From the NCBI GenBank assembly GCA_947044405.1, contig CAMRHE010001110.1, positions 124,001 through 188,000 on the forward strand: a stretch of 64,000 nt of DNA. Direction: 5' to 3'. Both the position numbers and the translations under genes were made by a program. This document shows, one piece after another, positions 1-13,915 of this stretch. Positions within the stretch are counted from its first letter, which is position 1; every line of letters starts with the position of its first letter. The notes under the pieces were generated by a model. It was not told the DNA's origin. It was given only the letters and a program-made list of their open reading frames with translations, and ran no database searches. The stretch comes from Leptodactylus fallax. Lineage: Eukaryota > Chordata > Amphibia > Anura > Leptodactylidae.

Positions 1-1999
1 TCTCTACCCCCTGATATATAGTGTCCTGATACTCCAGGAATATATGACCCACATCCATCTCTACCCCCTGATATATAGTGTCCTGATACTCCTCAGACTC
101 CAGGAATATACGACCCACATCCATCTCTACCCCCTGATATATAGTGTCCTGATACTCCAGGAATATACGACCCACATCCATCTCTACCCCCTGATATATA
201 GTGTCCTGATACTCCTCAGCCTCCAGGAATATACCACCCACATCCATCTCTACCCCCTGATATATAGTGTCCTGATACTCCTCAGGCTCTGGGAATATAC
301 AACCCCCATCCATCTCTACCCCCTGATATATAGTGTCCTGATACTCCTCAGGCTCCAGGAATATACGACCCACATCCATCTCTACCCCCTGATATATAAT
401 GTCCTGATACTCCTCAGACTCTGGGAATATACGACCCCCATCTATCTCTACCCCCTGATATATAGTGTCCTGATACTCCAGGAATATACGACCCACATCC
501 ATCTCTACCCCCTGATATATAGTGTCCTGATACTCCAGGAATATACGACCCACATCCATCTCTACCCCCTGATATATAGTGTCCTGATACTCCTCAGGCT
601 CCAGGAATATACGACCCACATCCATCTCTACCCCCTGATATATAGTGTCCTGATACTCCTCAGGCTTTGGGAATATACGACCCCCATCCATCTCTACCCC
701 CTGATATATAGTGTCCTGATACTCCTCAGGCTCCAGGAATATACGACCCACATCCATCTGTACCCCCTGATAAATAATGTCCTGATACTCCTCAGACTCT
801 GGGAATATACGACCCCCATCTATCTCTACCCCCTGATATATAATGTCCTGATACTCCAGGAATATACGACCACCATCCATCTCTACCCCCCGATATATAG
901 TGTCCTGATACTCCAGGAATATACGACCCACATCCATCTCTACCCTGATATATAATGTCCTGATACTCCTCAGACTCTGGTAATATACGACCCCCATCCA
1001 TCTCTACCCCCTGATATATAGTGTCCTGATACTCATGAGACTCCAGGAATATACGACCCCCATCCATCTCTACCCCCTGATATATAGTGTCCTGATACTC
1101 CTCAGGCTCCAGGAATATACGACCCACATCCATCTCTACCCCCTGATATATAGTGTCCTGATACTCCTCAGTCTCTGGGAATATACGACCCACATCCATC
1201 TCTACCCCCTGATATATAGTGTCCTGATACTCCAGGAATATACGACCCACATCCATCTCTACCCCCTGATATATAATGTCCTGATACTCCTCAGACTCTG
1301 GGAATATACGACCCCCATCTATCTCTACCCCCTGATATATAATGTCCTGATACTCCAGGAATATACGACCACCATCCATCTCTACCCCCTGATATATAGT
1401 GTCCTGATACTCCTCAGGCTCCAGGAATATACGACCCACATCCATCTCTACCCCCTGATATATAGTGTCCTGATACTCCTCAGGCTCTGGGAATATACGA
1501 CCCCCATCTATCTCTACCCCCTGATATATAGTGTCCTGATACTCCTCAGGCTCCAGGAGTATACGACCCACATCCATCTCTACCCTGATAGATAATGTCC
1601 TGATACTCCTCAGAGTCTGGGAATATACGACCCCCATCCATCTCTACCCCCTGATATATAGTGTCCTGATACTCCTCAGGCTCCAGGAATATACGACCCA
1701 CATCCATCTCTACCCCCTGATATATAGTGTCCTGATACTCCTCAGGCTCTGGGAATATACGACCCCCATCCATCTCTACCCCCTGATATATTGTGTCCTG
1801 ATACTCCTCAGGCTCCAGGAATATACGACCCACATCCATCTCTACCCCCTGATATAAAATGTCCTGATACTCCTCAGACTCTGGGAATATACGACCCCCA
1901 TCTATCTCTACCCCCTGATATATAATGTCCTGATACTCCAGGAATATACGACCACCATCCATCTCTACCCCCTGATATATAATGTCCTGATACTCCAGG

Positions 2000-4900
2000 A
2001 ATATATGACCCACATCCATCTCTACCCCCTGATATATAGTGTCTTGATACGCCTCAGGCTCCAGGGATATACGACCCACATCCATCTCTACCCCCTGATA
2101 TATAGTGTCCTGATACTCCTCAGACTCCAGGGATATACAACCCACATCCATCTCTAGCCCCTTATATATAGTGTCCTGATACTCCTCAGGTTCCAGGGAT
2201 ATACGATCCACATCCATCTCTACCCCCTGATATATAGTGTCCTGATACTCCAGGAATATACGACCCACATCTATCTCTACCCCCTGATATATAATGTCCT
2301 GATACTCCTTAGACTCCAGGGATATACGACCCACATCCATCTCTACCCCCTGATATATAGTGTCCTGATTCTCCTCAGGCTCCAGGGATATACGACCCAC
2401 ATCCATCTCTACCCCCTGATATATAGGGTCCTGATACACCTCAGGCTCCAGGGATATACGACCCACATCTATCTCTACTCCCTGATATATAATGTCCTGA
2501 TACTCCTCAGGCTCCAGGGATATACGACCACCATCCATCTCTACCCCCTGACATATAGTGTCCTGATACTCCTCAGACTCCAGGGATATACGACCCACAT
2601 CCATCTCTACCCCCTGATATATAGTGTCCTGATACTCCTCAGGCTCCAGGAATATAATACCCACATCTATCTCTACCCCGATATATAGTGTCCTGATACT
2701 CCTCAGACTCCAGGAATATACGACCCACATCTATCTCTACCCCCTGATATATAGTGTCCTGATACTCCTCAGGCTCCAGGGATATAATACCCACATCTAT
2801 CTCTACCCCGATATATAGTGTCCTGATACTCCTCAGACTCCAGGGATATACGACCCACATCCATCTCTACCCCCTGATATATAGTGTCCTGATACTCCTC
2901 ACACTCCAGGGATATACGACCCACATCTATCTCTATCCCCTGATATACAGTATAGTGTCCTCATACTCCAGGGATATACGACCCACATCCATCTCTACCC
3001 CCTGATATATAGTGTCCTGATACTCCTCAGACTCTGGGAATATACGACCCACATCCATCTCTACCCCCTGATATATAGTGTCCTGATACTCCTTAGACTC
3101 CAGGGATATACGACCCCCATCCATCTCTACCCCCTGATATATAGTGTCCTGATACTCCAGGAATATACGACCCACATCCATCTCTACCCCCTGATATATA
3201 ATGTCCTGATACTCCTCAGACTCTGGGAATATACGACCCCCATCTATCTCTACCCCCTGATATATAATGTCCTGATACTCCTCAGGGACAAGAATCTCTC
3301 ACATTGAGGAGAGCACCAGTGAAGGTGTGTAGAGTTTGAATTGCCTTTTGCCCTCTACTTAGCATCTACATATCACAAGGCATTATGGGAAAGGAGCTGG
3401 GAGCTCATACGCCCTCTGTTGGATGTAACAGATCCTCAATTTGCTTTTGACTCCCCGAGTCTTGAGACAGCAAATGGGATTTTAGCCAAGCCACCTGATA
3501 CTCCTCAGACTCTGGGAATATACGACCCCCATCTATCTCTACCCCCTGATATATAGTGTCCTGATACTCCTCAGACTCCAGAGATATACGACCCACATCC
3601 ATCTCTACCCCCTGATATATAGTGTCCTGATACTCCAGGAATATACGACCACCATCCATCTCTACCCCCTGATATATAATGTCCTGATACTCCTCAGACT
3701 CTGGGAATATACGACCCCCATCTATCTCTACCCCCTGATATATAATGTCCTGATACTCCAGGAATATACGACCACCATCCATCTCTACCCCCTGATATAT
3801 AATGTCCTGATACTCCAGGAATATATGACCCACATCCATCTCTACCCCCTGATATATAGTGTCCTGATACTCCTCAGGCTCCAGGGACGTAAGACCCACA
3901 TCCATCTCTACCCCCTGATATATAGTGTCCTGATACTCCTCAGGCTCCAGGAATATACGACCCACATCCATCTCTACTCCCTGATATATAATGTCCTGAT
4001 ACTCCTCAGGTTCCAGGGATATACGACCCACATCCATCTCTACCCCCTGATATATAGTGTCTTGATACTCCTCAGGCTCCAGGGATATACGACCCACATC
4101 CACCTCTACCCCCTGATATATAATGTCCTGATACTCCTCAGGTTCCAGGGATATACGACCCACATCCATCTCTACCCCCTGATATATAGTGTCTTGATAC
4201 GCCTCAGGCTCCAGGGATATACGACCCACATCCATCTCTACCCCCTGATATATAGTGTCCTGATACTCCTCAGACTCCAGGGATATACAACCCACATCCA
4301 TCTCTACCCCCTGATATATAGTGTCCTGATACTCCTCAGGTTCCAGGGATATAAGACCCACATCCATCTCTACCCCCTGATATATAGTGTCCTGATACTC
4401 CAGGAATATACGACCCACATCTATCTCTACCCCCTGATATATAGCGTCTTGATACTCCTTAGACTCCAGGGATATACGACCCCCATCCATCTCTACCCCG
4501 TGATATATAGTGTCCTGATTCTCCTCAGGCTCCAGGGATATACGACCCACATCCATCGCTACCCCCTGATATATAGTGTCCTGATTCTCCTCAGGCTCCA
4601 GGGATATACGACCCACATCCATCTCTACCCCCTGATATATAGTGTCCTGATTCTCCTCAGGCTCCAGAGATATACGACCCACATCCATCTCTACCCCCTG
4701 ATATATAGTGTCCTGATACTCCAGGAATATACGACCCCCATCTATCTCTACCCCCTGATATATAGTGTCCTGATACTCCTCAGACTCCAGAGATATATGA
4801 CCCACATCCATCTCTACCCCCTGATATATAGTGTCCTGATACTCCAGGAATATACGACCACCATCCATCTCTACCCCCTGATATATAATGTCCTGATACT

Positions 4901-7070
4901 CCTCAGACTCCAGGGATATACGACCCACATCCATCTCTACCCCCTGATATATAATGTCCTGATACTCCTCAGGCTCCAGGAATATACGACCCACATCCAT
5001 CTCTACCCCCTGATTTATAGTGTCCTGATACTCCTCAGACTCCAGGGATATACGACCCACATCTATCTCTACCCCCTGATATATAGTGTCCTGATACTCC
5101 TCAGGTTCCAGGGATATACAACCCACATCCATCTCTACCCCCTGATATATAGTGTCCTGATACTCCTCAGACTCCAGGGATATACGACCCACATCCATCT
5201 CTACCCCCTGATATATAGTGTCCTGATACTCCTCAGACTCCAGAGATATACGACCCATATCCATCTCTACCCCCTGATATATAGTGTCCTGATACTCCAG
5301 GAATATACGACCCACATCCATCTCTACCCCCTGATATATAGTGTCCTGATACTCCTTAGGCTCCAGGGATATACGACTAACATCCATCTCTACCCCCTGA
5401 TATATAGTGTCCTGATACTCCTCAGACTCCAGGGATATACGACTAACATCCTTCTCTACCCCCTGACATATAGTGTCCTGATACTCCAGGAATATACGAT
5501 CCACATCCATCTCTACCCCCTGATATATAGTGTCCTGATACTCCTCAGACTCTAGGGATATAGAACCCACATCCATCTCTACCCCCTGATATATAATGTC
5601 CTGATACTCCAGGAATATACGACCACCATCCATCTCTACCCCCTGATATATAGTGTCCTGATACTCCTCAGACTCTAGGGATATAGAACCCACATCCATC
5701 TCTACCCCCTGATATATAATGTCCTGATACTCCAGGAATATACGACCACCATCCATCTCTACCCCCTGATATATAGTGTCCTGATACTCCTCAGACTCCA
5801 GGGATATATGACCCACATCCATCTCTACCCCCTGATATATAGTGTCCTGATACTCCTCAGACTCCAGGGATATACGACCCACATCCATCTCTACCCCCTG
5901 ATATATAGTGTCCTGATACTCCTCAGACTCCAGAGATATACGACCCACATCCATCTCTACCCCCTGATATATAGTGTCCTGATACTCCAGGAATATACGA
6001 CCACCATCCATCTCTACCCCCTGATATATAATGTCCTGATACTCCTCAGACTCCAGGGATATACGACCCACATCCATCTCTACCCCCTGATATATAATGT
6101 CCTGATACTCCTCAGGCTCCAGGAATATACGACCCACATCCATCTCTACCCCCTGATATATAGTGTCCTGATACTCCTCAGACTCCAGGGATATACGACC
6201 CACATCTATCTCTACCCCCTGGTATATAGTGTCCTGATACTCCTCAGACTCCAGGGATATACGACCCACATCCATCTCTACCCCCTGATATATAGTGTCC
6301 TGATACTCCTCAGACTCCAGAGATATACGACCCATATCCATCTCTACCCCCTGATATATAGTGTCCTGATACTCCAGGAATATACGACCCACATCCATCT
6401 CTACCCCCTGATATATAGTGTCCTGATACTCCTTAGGCTCCAGGGATATACGACTAACATCCATCTCTACCCCCTGATATATAGTGTCCTGATACTCCTC
6501 AGACTCCAGGGATATACGACTAACATCCTTCTCTACCCCCTGATATATAGTGTCCTGATACTCCTCAGACTCTAGGGATATAGAACCCACATCCATCTCT
6601 ACCCCCTGATATATAATGTCCTGATACTCCAGGAATATACGACCACCATCCATCTCTACCCCCTGATATATAGTGTCCTGATACTCCTCAGACTCCAGGG
6701 ATATATGACCCACATCCATCTCTACCCCCTGATATATAGTGTCCTGATACTCCTCAGACTCCAGGGATATACGACCCACATCCATCTCTACCCCCTGATA
6801 TATAGTGTCCTGATACTCCTCAGACTCCAGAGATATACGACCCACATCCATCTCTACCCCCTGATATATAATGTCCTGATACTCCAGGAATATACGTCCC
6901 CCATCTATCTCTACCCCCTGATATATAATGTCCTGATACTCCTCAGGCTCCAGGGATATACAACCCACATCCATCTCTACCCCCTGATATATAGTGTCCT
7001 GATACTCCAGGAATATACGACCCACATCCATCTCAACCCCCTGATATATAGTGTCCTGATACTCCAGGAA
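2000..7070. repeat. SatA higher-order repeat, copy 1
   Basis: This segment of about 5.07 kb matches the next one (7071-11893) unit by unit, including rare variants such as the gatccacat unit, the tcttgatacgcc unit and the 208-bp insert. The offset is 5004 bp around the insert and 4881 bp from about 3.8 kb on, because copy 2 lacks one 57-bp and one 66-bp unit. Both copies start near an 'aggaatatatgaccc' unit. Boundaries are approximate. Confidence 0.85.
3286..3493. mobile_element. 208-bp non-satellite insert in SatA (SINE-like?), copy 1
   Basis: This 208-bp sequence is unlike SatA and is flanked on both sides by the 15-mer cctgatactcctcag (3271-3285 and 3494-3508). That looks like a target-site duplication of the length made by LINE machinery. 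There is no poly(A) tail or recognisable tRNA-like box, so the class is unknown. It contains gcattatggg and cgccctctgttgg; the latter resembles the CTCF core in reverse. It has an open frame of about 70 codons running into the satellite, which I do not regard as a gene. In tandem DNA a repeated flank could also arise by recombination. Confidence 0.6.
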
Positions 7071-10000
7071 TATATGACCCACATCCATCTCTACCCCCTG
7101 ATATATAGTGTCCTGATACTCCTCAGACTCCAGGGATATACAACCCACATCCATCTCTACCCCCTTATATATAGTGTCCTGATACTCCTCAGGTTCCAGG
7201 GATATACGATCCACATCCATCTCTACCCCCTGATATATAGTGTCCTGATACTCCAGGAATATACGACCCACATCTATCTCTACCCCCTGATATATAATGT
7301 CCTGATACTCCTTAGACTCCAGGGATATACGACCCACATCCATCTCTACCCCCTGATATATAGTGTCCTGATTCTCCTCAGGCTCCAGGGATATACGACC
7401 CACATCCATCTCTACCCCCTGATATATAGGGTCCTGATACACCTCAGGCTCCAGGGATATACGACCCACATCTATCTCTACTCCCTGATATATAATGTCC
7501 TGATACTCCTCAGGCTCCAGGGATATACGACCACCATCCATCTCTACCCCCTGACATATAGTGTCCTGATACTCCCTCAGACTCCAGGGATATACGACCC
7601 ACATCCATCTCTACCCCCTGATATATAGTGTCCTGATACTCCTCAGGCTCCAGGAATATAATACCCACATCTATCTCTACCCCGATATATAGTGTCCTGA
7701 TACTCCTCAGACTCCAGGAATATACGACCCACATCTATCTCTACCCCCTGATATATAGTGTCCTGATACTCCTCAGGCTCCAGGGATATAATACCCACAT
7801 CTATCTCTACCCCGATATATAGTGTCCTGATACTCCTCAGACTCCAGGGATATACGACCCACATCCATCTCTACCCCCTGATATATTGTGTCCTGATACT
7901 CCTCACACTCCAGGGATATACGACCCACATCTATCTCTATCCCCTGATATACAGTATAGTGTCCTCATACTCCAGGGATATACGACCCACATCCATCTCT
8001 ACCCCCTGATATATAGTGTCCTGATACTCCTCAGACTCTGGGAATATACGACCCACATCCATCTCTACCCCCTGATATATAGTGTCCTGATACTCCTTAG
8101 ACTCCAGGGATATACGACCCCCATCCATCTCTACCCCCTGATATATAGTGTCCTGATACTCCAGGAATATACGACCCACATCCATCTCTACCCCCTGATA
8201 TATAATGTCCTGATACTCCTCAGACTCTGGGAATATACGACCCCCATCTATCTCTACCCCCTGATATATAATGTCCTGATACTCCTCAGGGACAAGAATC
8301 TCTCACATTGAGGAGAGCACCAGTGAAGGTGTGTAGAGTTTGAATTGCCTTTTGCCCTCTACTTAGCATCTACATATCACAAGGCATTATGGGAAAGGAG
8401 CTGGGAGCTCATACGCCCTCTGTTGGATGTAACAGATCCTCAATTTGCTTTTGACTCCCCGAGTCTTGAGACAGCAAATGGGATTTTAGCCAAGCCACCT
8501 GATACTCCTCAGACTCTGGGAATATACGACCCCCATCTATCTCTACCCCCTGATATATAGTGTCCTGATACTCCTCAGACTCCAGAGATATACGACCCAC
8601 ATCCATCTCTACCCCCTGATATATAGTGTCCTGATACTCCAGGAATATACGACCACCATCCATCTCTACCCCCTGATATATAATGTCCTGATACTCCAGG
8701 AATATATGACCCACATCCATCTCTACCCCCTGATATATAGTGTCCTGATACTCCTCAGGCTCCAGGGACGTAAGACCCACATCCATCTCTACCCCCTGAT
8801 ATATAGTGTCCTGATACTCCTCAGGCTCCAGGAATATACGACCCACATCCATCTCTACTCCCTGATATATAATGTCCTGATACTCCTCAGGTTCCAGGGA
8901 TATACGACCCACATCCATCTCTACCCCCTGATATATAGTGTCTTGATACTCCTCAGGCTCCAGGGATATACGACCCACATCCACCTCTACCCCCTGATAT
9001 ATAATGTCCTGATACTCCTCAGGTTCCAGGGATATACGACCCACATCCATCTCTACCCCCTGATATATAGTGTCTTGATACGCCTCAGGCTCCAGGGATA
9101 TACGACCCACATCCATCTCTACCCCCTGATATATAGTGTCCTGATACTCCTCAGACTCCAGGGATATACAACCCACATCCATCTCTACCCCCTGATATAT
9201 AGTGTCCTGATACTCCTCAGGTTCCAGGGCTATAAGACCCACATCCATCTCTACCCCCTGATATATAGTGTCCTGATACTCCAGGAATATACGACCCACA
9301 TCTATCTCTACCCCCTGATATATAGCGTCTTGATACTCCTTAGACTCCAGGGATATACGACCCCCATCCATCTCTACCCCGTGATATATAGTGTCCTGAT
9401 TCTCCTCAGGCTCCAGGGATATACGACCCACATCCATCGCTACCCCCTGATATATAGTGTCCTGATTCTCCTCAGGCTCCAGGGATATACGACCCACATC
9501 CATCTCTACCCCCTGATATATAGTGTCCTGATTCTCCTCAGGCTCCAGAGATATACGACCCACATCCATCTCTACCCCCTGATATATAGTGTCCTGATAC
9601 TCCAGGAATATACGACCCCCATCTATCTCTACCCCCTGATATATAGTGTCCTGATACTCCTCAGACTCCAGAGATATATGACCCACATCCATCTCTACCC
9701 CCTGATATATAGTGTCCTGATACTCCAGGAATATACGACCACCATCCATCTCTACCCCCTGATATATAATGTCCTGATACTCCTCAGACTCCAGGGATAT
9801 ACGACCCACATCCATCTCTACCCCCTGATATATAATGTCCTGATACTCCTCAGGCTCCAGGAATATACGACCCACATCCATCTCTACCCCCTGATTTATA
9901 GTGTCCTGATACTCCTCAGACTCCAGGGATATACGACCCACATCTATCTCTACCCCCTGATATATAGTGTCCTGATACTCCTCAGGTTCCAGGGATATAC

Positions 10001-11893
10001 AACCCACATCCATCTCTACCCCCTGATATATAGTGTCCTGATACTCCTCAGACTCCAGGGATATACGACCCACATCCATCTCTACCCCCTGATATATAGT
10101 GTCCTGATACTCCTCAGACTCCAGAGATATACGACCCATATCCATCTCTACCCCCTGATATATAGTGTCCTGATACTCCAGGAATATACGACCCACATCC
10201 ATCTCTACCCCCTGATATATAGTGTCCTGATACTCCTTAGGCTCCAGGGATATACGACTAACATCCATCTCTACCCCCTGATATATAGTGTCCTGATACT
10301 CCTCAGACTCCAGGGATATACGACTAACATCCTTCTCTACCCCCTGACATATAGTGTCCTGATACTCCAGGAATATACGATCCACATCCATCTCTACCCC
10401 CTGATATATAGTGTCCTGATACTCCTCAGACTCTAGGGATATAGAACCCACATCCATCTCTACCCCCTGATATATAATGTCCTGATACTCCAGGAATATA
10501 CGACCACCATCCATCTCTACCCCCTGATATATAGTGTCCTGATACTCCTCAGACTCTAGGGATATAGAACCCACATCCATCTCTACCCCCTGATATATAA
10601 TGTCCTGATACTCCAGGAATATACGACCACCATCCATCTCTACCCCCTGATATATAGTGTCCTGATACTCCTCAGACTCCAGGGATATATGACCCACATC
10701 CATCTCTACCCCCTGATATATAGTGTCCTGATACTCCTCAGACTCCAGGGATATACGACCCACATCCATCTCTACCCCCTGATATATAGTGTCCTGATAC
10801 TCCTCAGACTCCAGAGATATACGACCCACATCCATCTCTACCCCCTGATATATAGTGTCCTGATACTCCAGGAATATACGACCACCATCCATCTCTACCC
10901 CCTGATATATAATGTCCTGATACTCCTCAGACTCCAGGGATATACGACCCACATCCATCTCTACCCCCTGATATATAATGTCCTGATACTCCTCAGGCTC
11001 CAGGAATATACGACCCACATCCATCTCTACCCCCTGATATATAGTGTCCTGATACTCCTCAGACTCCAGGGATATACGACCCACATCTATCTCTACCCCC
11101 TGGTATATAGTGTCCTGATACTCCTCAGACTCCAGGGATATACGACCCACATCCATCTCTACCCCCTGATATATAGTGTCCTGATACTCCTCAGACTCCA
11201 GAGATATACGACCCATATCCATCTCTACCCCCTGATATATAGTGTCCTGATACTCCAGGAATATACGACCCACATCCATCTCTACCCCCTGATATATAGT
11301 GTCCTGATACTCCTTAGGCTTCAGGGATATACGACTAACATCCATCTCTACCCCCTGATATATAGTGTCCTGATACTCCTCAGACTCCAGGGATATACGA
11401 CTAACATCCTTCTCTACCCCCTGATATATAGTGTCCTGATACTCCTCAGACTCTAGGGATATAGAACCCACATCCATCTCTACCCCCTGATATATAATGT
11501 CCTGATACTCCAGGAATATACGACCACCATCCATCTCTACCCCCTGATATATAGTGTCCTGATACTCCTCAGACTCCAGGGATATATGACCCACATCCAT
11601 CTCTACCCCCTGATATATAGTGTCCTGATACTCCTCAGACTCCAGGGATATACGACCCACATCCATCTCTACCCCCTGATATATAGTGTCCTGATACTCC
11701 TCAGACTCCAGAGATATACGACCCACATCCATCTCTACCCCCTGATATATAATGTCCTGATACTCCAGGAATATACGTCCCCCATCTATCTCTACCCCCT
11801 GATATATAATGTCCTGATACTCCTCAGGCTCCAGGGATATACGACCCACATCCATCTCAACCCCCTGATATATAGTGTCCTGATACTCCAGGA
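7071..11893. repeat. SatA higher-order repeat, copy 2
   Basis: This is the second tandem copy of the roughly 5-kb SatA block. Differences from copy 1 are mostly whole-unit losses, scattered single-base changes, and a 1-bp insertion near 7573 (ctccctcag for ctcctcag) that breaks the long minus-strand open frame there. The near identity suggests a recent unequal exchange, or an assembly duplication. Confidence 0.85.
8290..8497. mobile_element. 208-bp non-satellite insert in SatA, copy 2
   Basis: By eye this is identical to the insert at 3286-3493, with the same flanking 15-mers (8275-8289 and 8498-8512) and an offset of exactly 5004 bp. It was therefore copied as part of the higher-order repeat and is not an independent insertion. 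Confidence 0.75.
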
Positions 11894-12207
11894 ATATATG
11901 ACCCACATCCATCTCTACCCCCTGATATATAGTGTCCTGATACTCCTCAGACTCCAGGGATATACGACTAACATCCATCTCTACCCCCTGACATATAGTG
12001 TCCTGATACTCCAGGAATATACGACCCACATCCATCTCTACCCCCTGATATATAATGTCCTGATACTCCTCAGACTCCAGGGATATACGACCCCCATCCA
12101 TCTCTACCCCCTGATATATAGTGTCCTGATACTCCAGGAATATACGACCACCATCCATCTCTACCCCCTGATATATAATGTCCTGATACTCCTCAAACTC
12201 CAGGGAT

Positions 12208-12279
12208 ATACTATGCACATTCTTCCACTGTGATAATTTATTTTAGGCTCCCAGTATATAAATATCCTGCTGTTATATA
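12208..12279. other. Short unique stretch between SatA and a Tc1 terminus
   Basis: This is about 70 bp of AT-rich sequence without SatA units. It ends in the TA (12278-12279) that adjoins the Tc1-like terminal sequence cagttaggtcc. No gene is visible. Confidence 0.6.
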
Positions 12280-12781
12280 CAGTTAGGTCCTGGACTATCT
12301 TCATGATTTCAGCTCTGCAGCCTCCACATTGGATGTGACATGACACAGCTGAGATATAATTGAAGTAAAGACTTTCAGGATTTGTACAAATATCCACTGA
12401 CACGTTCAGGACTTACAACCATTTTCTTACAAATCCTCCTCATTTCTAGCTCTCAATGGACAAATTCTCCTAAATAAAATGACTATTTGTGATACTTTGT
12501 AGACAAAGACTTGCTGAAGTCTGGACCATGGACATCCCCAACACTTGGTGTCCTCCTGGGTGAGGCTGGGCCAGACCTTTACTGCAGTGTCTTGACTTGT
12601 GGCTTGTTTGTGGCTCTTAAGCACTGAGCGACGTGCTGGATCTGGAGATTGACTCGGACATAGTAGATAATTCCACGTCTTTGCCTTATAAACCTCCTGG
12701 GTTGCTTTCGCAGTATGTTCTGGGTCATTGTCAATCTGTCCCGTGGACTTGCTGCATTTGGCTGAGTCTGAGCAGAAAGTT

Positions 12782-13806
12782 TCTCCCTGTAAACTTCAGG
12801 ATTCATCCGAAACCATCCCATCATCAGTAACCACTAGTGACCAGGAACATTGGATCCAGGCCTGCCCCGGCCATCACACTATCCCTGTACACTTCAGGAT
12901 TCATCCGAAACCATCCCATCATCAGTAACCACTAGTGACCAGGACCATTGGATCCAGGCCTGCCCCGGCCATCACACTATCCCTGTAAACTTCAGGCTTC
13001 ATCCGAAACCATCCCATCAGTAACCACCAGTGACCAGGACCATTGGATCCAGGCCTGCCCCGGCCACCACACTATCCCTGTACACTTCAGGATTCATCCG
13101 AAACCATCCCATCATCAGTAACCACTAGTGACCAGGACCATTGGATCCAGGCCTGCCCCGGCCATCACACTATCCCTGTACACTTCAGGATTCATCCGAA
13201 ACCATCCCATCATCAGTAACCACTAGTGACCAGGACCATTGGATCCAGGCCTGCCCCGGCCACCACACTATCCCTGTACACTTCAGGATTCATCCGAAAC
13301 CATCCCATCATCAGTAACCACTAGTGACCAGGACCATTGGATCCAGGCCTGCCCCGGCCACCACACTATCCCTGTACACTTCAGGATTCATCCGAAACCA
13401 TCCCATCATCAGTAACCACTAGTGACCAGGACCATTGGATCCAGGCCTGCCCCGGCCATCACACTATCCCTGTACACTTCAGGATTCATCCGAAACCATC
13501 CCATCATCAGTAACCACCAGTGACCAGGACCATTGGATCCAGGCCTGCCCCGGCCACCACACTATCCCTGTACACTTCAGGATTCATCCGAAACCATCCC
13601 ATCATCAGTAACCACTAGTGACCAGGAACATTGGATCCAGGCCTGCCCCGGCCACCACACTATCCCTGTACACTTCAGGATTCATCCGAAACCATCCCAT
13701 CATCAGTAACCACTAGTGACCAGGACCATTGGATCCAGGCCTGCCCCGGCCATCACACTATCCCTGTACACTTCAGGATTCATCCGAAACCATCCCATCA
13801 TCAGTA
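12782..13806. repeat. 98-bp minisatellite derived from transposase sequence
   Basis: There are about ten copies of a 98-bp unit running accatcccatcatcag, taaccactagtgacc, ggatccaggcctgcc, then catcacactatccc and ttcaggattcatcc. One unit lacks 3 bp near 13018. On the minus strand a unit reads VMAGAG, then VLVTSG, then RMNPEVYRD with stops between. This corresponds to the Tc1 transposase stretch between the conserved WACMAASGTG and EVYRD motifs. The first unit (12782-12812) is continuous with the next piece of the same transposase. Confidence 0.9.
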
Positions 13807-13915
13807 AGAATGTTCCAGACCTGGGCGGCTTCTTTACATGGTTTTTGGCCCTTCTATTTTTGAGGCTGATGAATGGTTTACACCTTGTGGTGACCCCTCT
13901 GTATTTGCTCTCATG

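Larger units (their letters stand above)
1..12207. repeat. SatA: 57/66-bp tandem satellite
   Basis: The stretch is built from a unit reading ccaggaatatacgaccc, then acatccatctctacccc, then ctgatatatagtgtcctgatact. The basic length is 57 bp. Many units add a 9-bp block (cctcaggct or cctcagact), giving 66 bp. Recurrent variants are ccagggatat for ccaggaatat, ctgggaatat, ataatgtcc for atagtgtcc, and acccccatc or accaccatc for acccacatc. The array runs in from the left edge and ends near 12207 in unique sequence. Both unit lengths are multiples of three and the consensus has no stop in several frames, so it gives open frames up to 1399 codons encoding 19/22-residue repeats. I treat these as non-coding because they occur on both strands and have no other gene features. 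Confidence 0.97.

Noticed and set aside
3405..7604. 1399-codon minus-strand open frame (also 8409-12218), 19/22-residue repeats
   Set aside because: It consists entirely of SatA units plus the 208-bp insert. The opposite strand is open over much of the same stretch, and there is no promoter, splice or non-repeat domain.
1..12207. CRISPR-like regular repeat-spacer pattern
   Set aside because: The whole unit repeats with no unique spacers, and the window is clearly eukaryotic.
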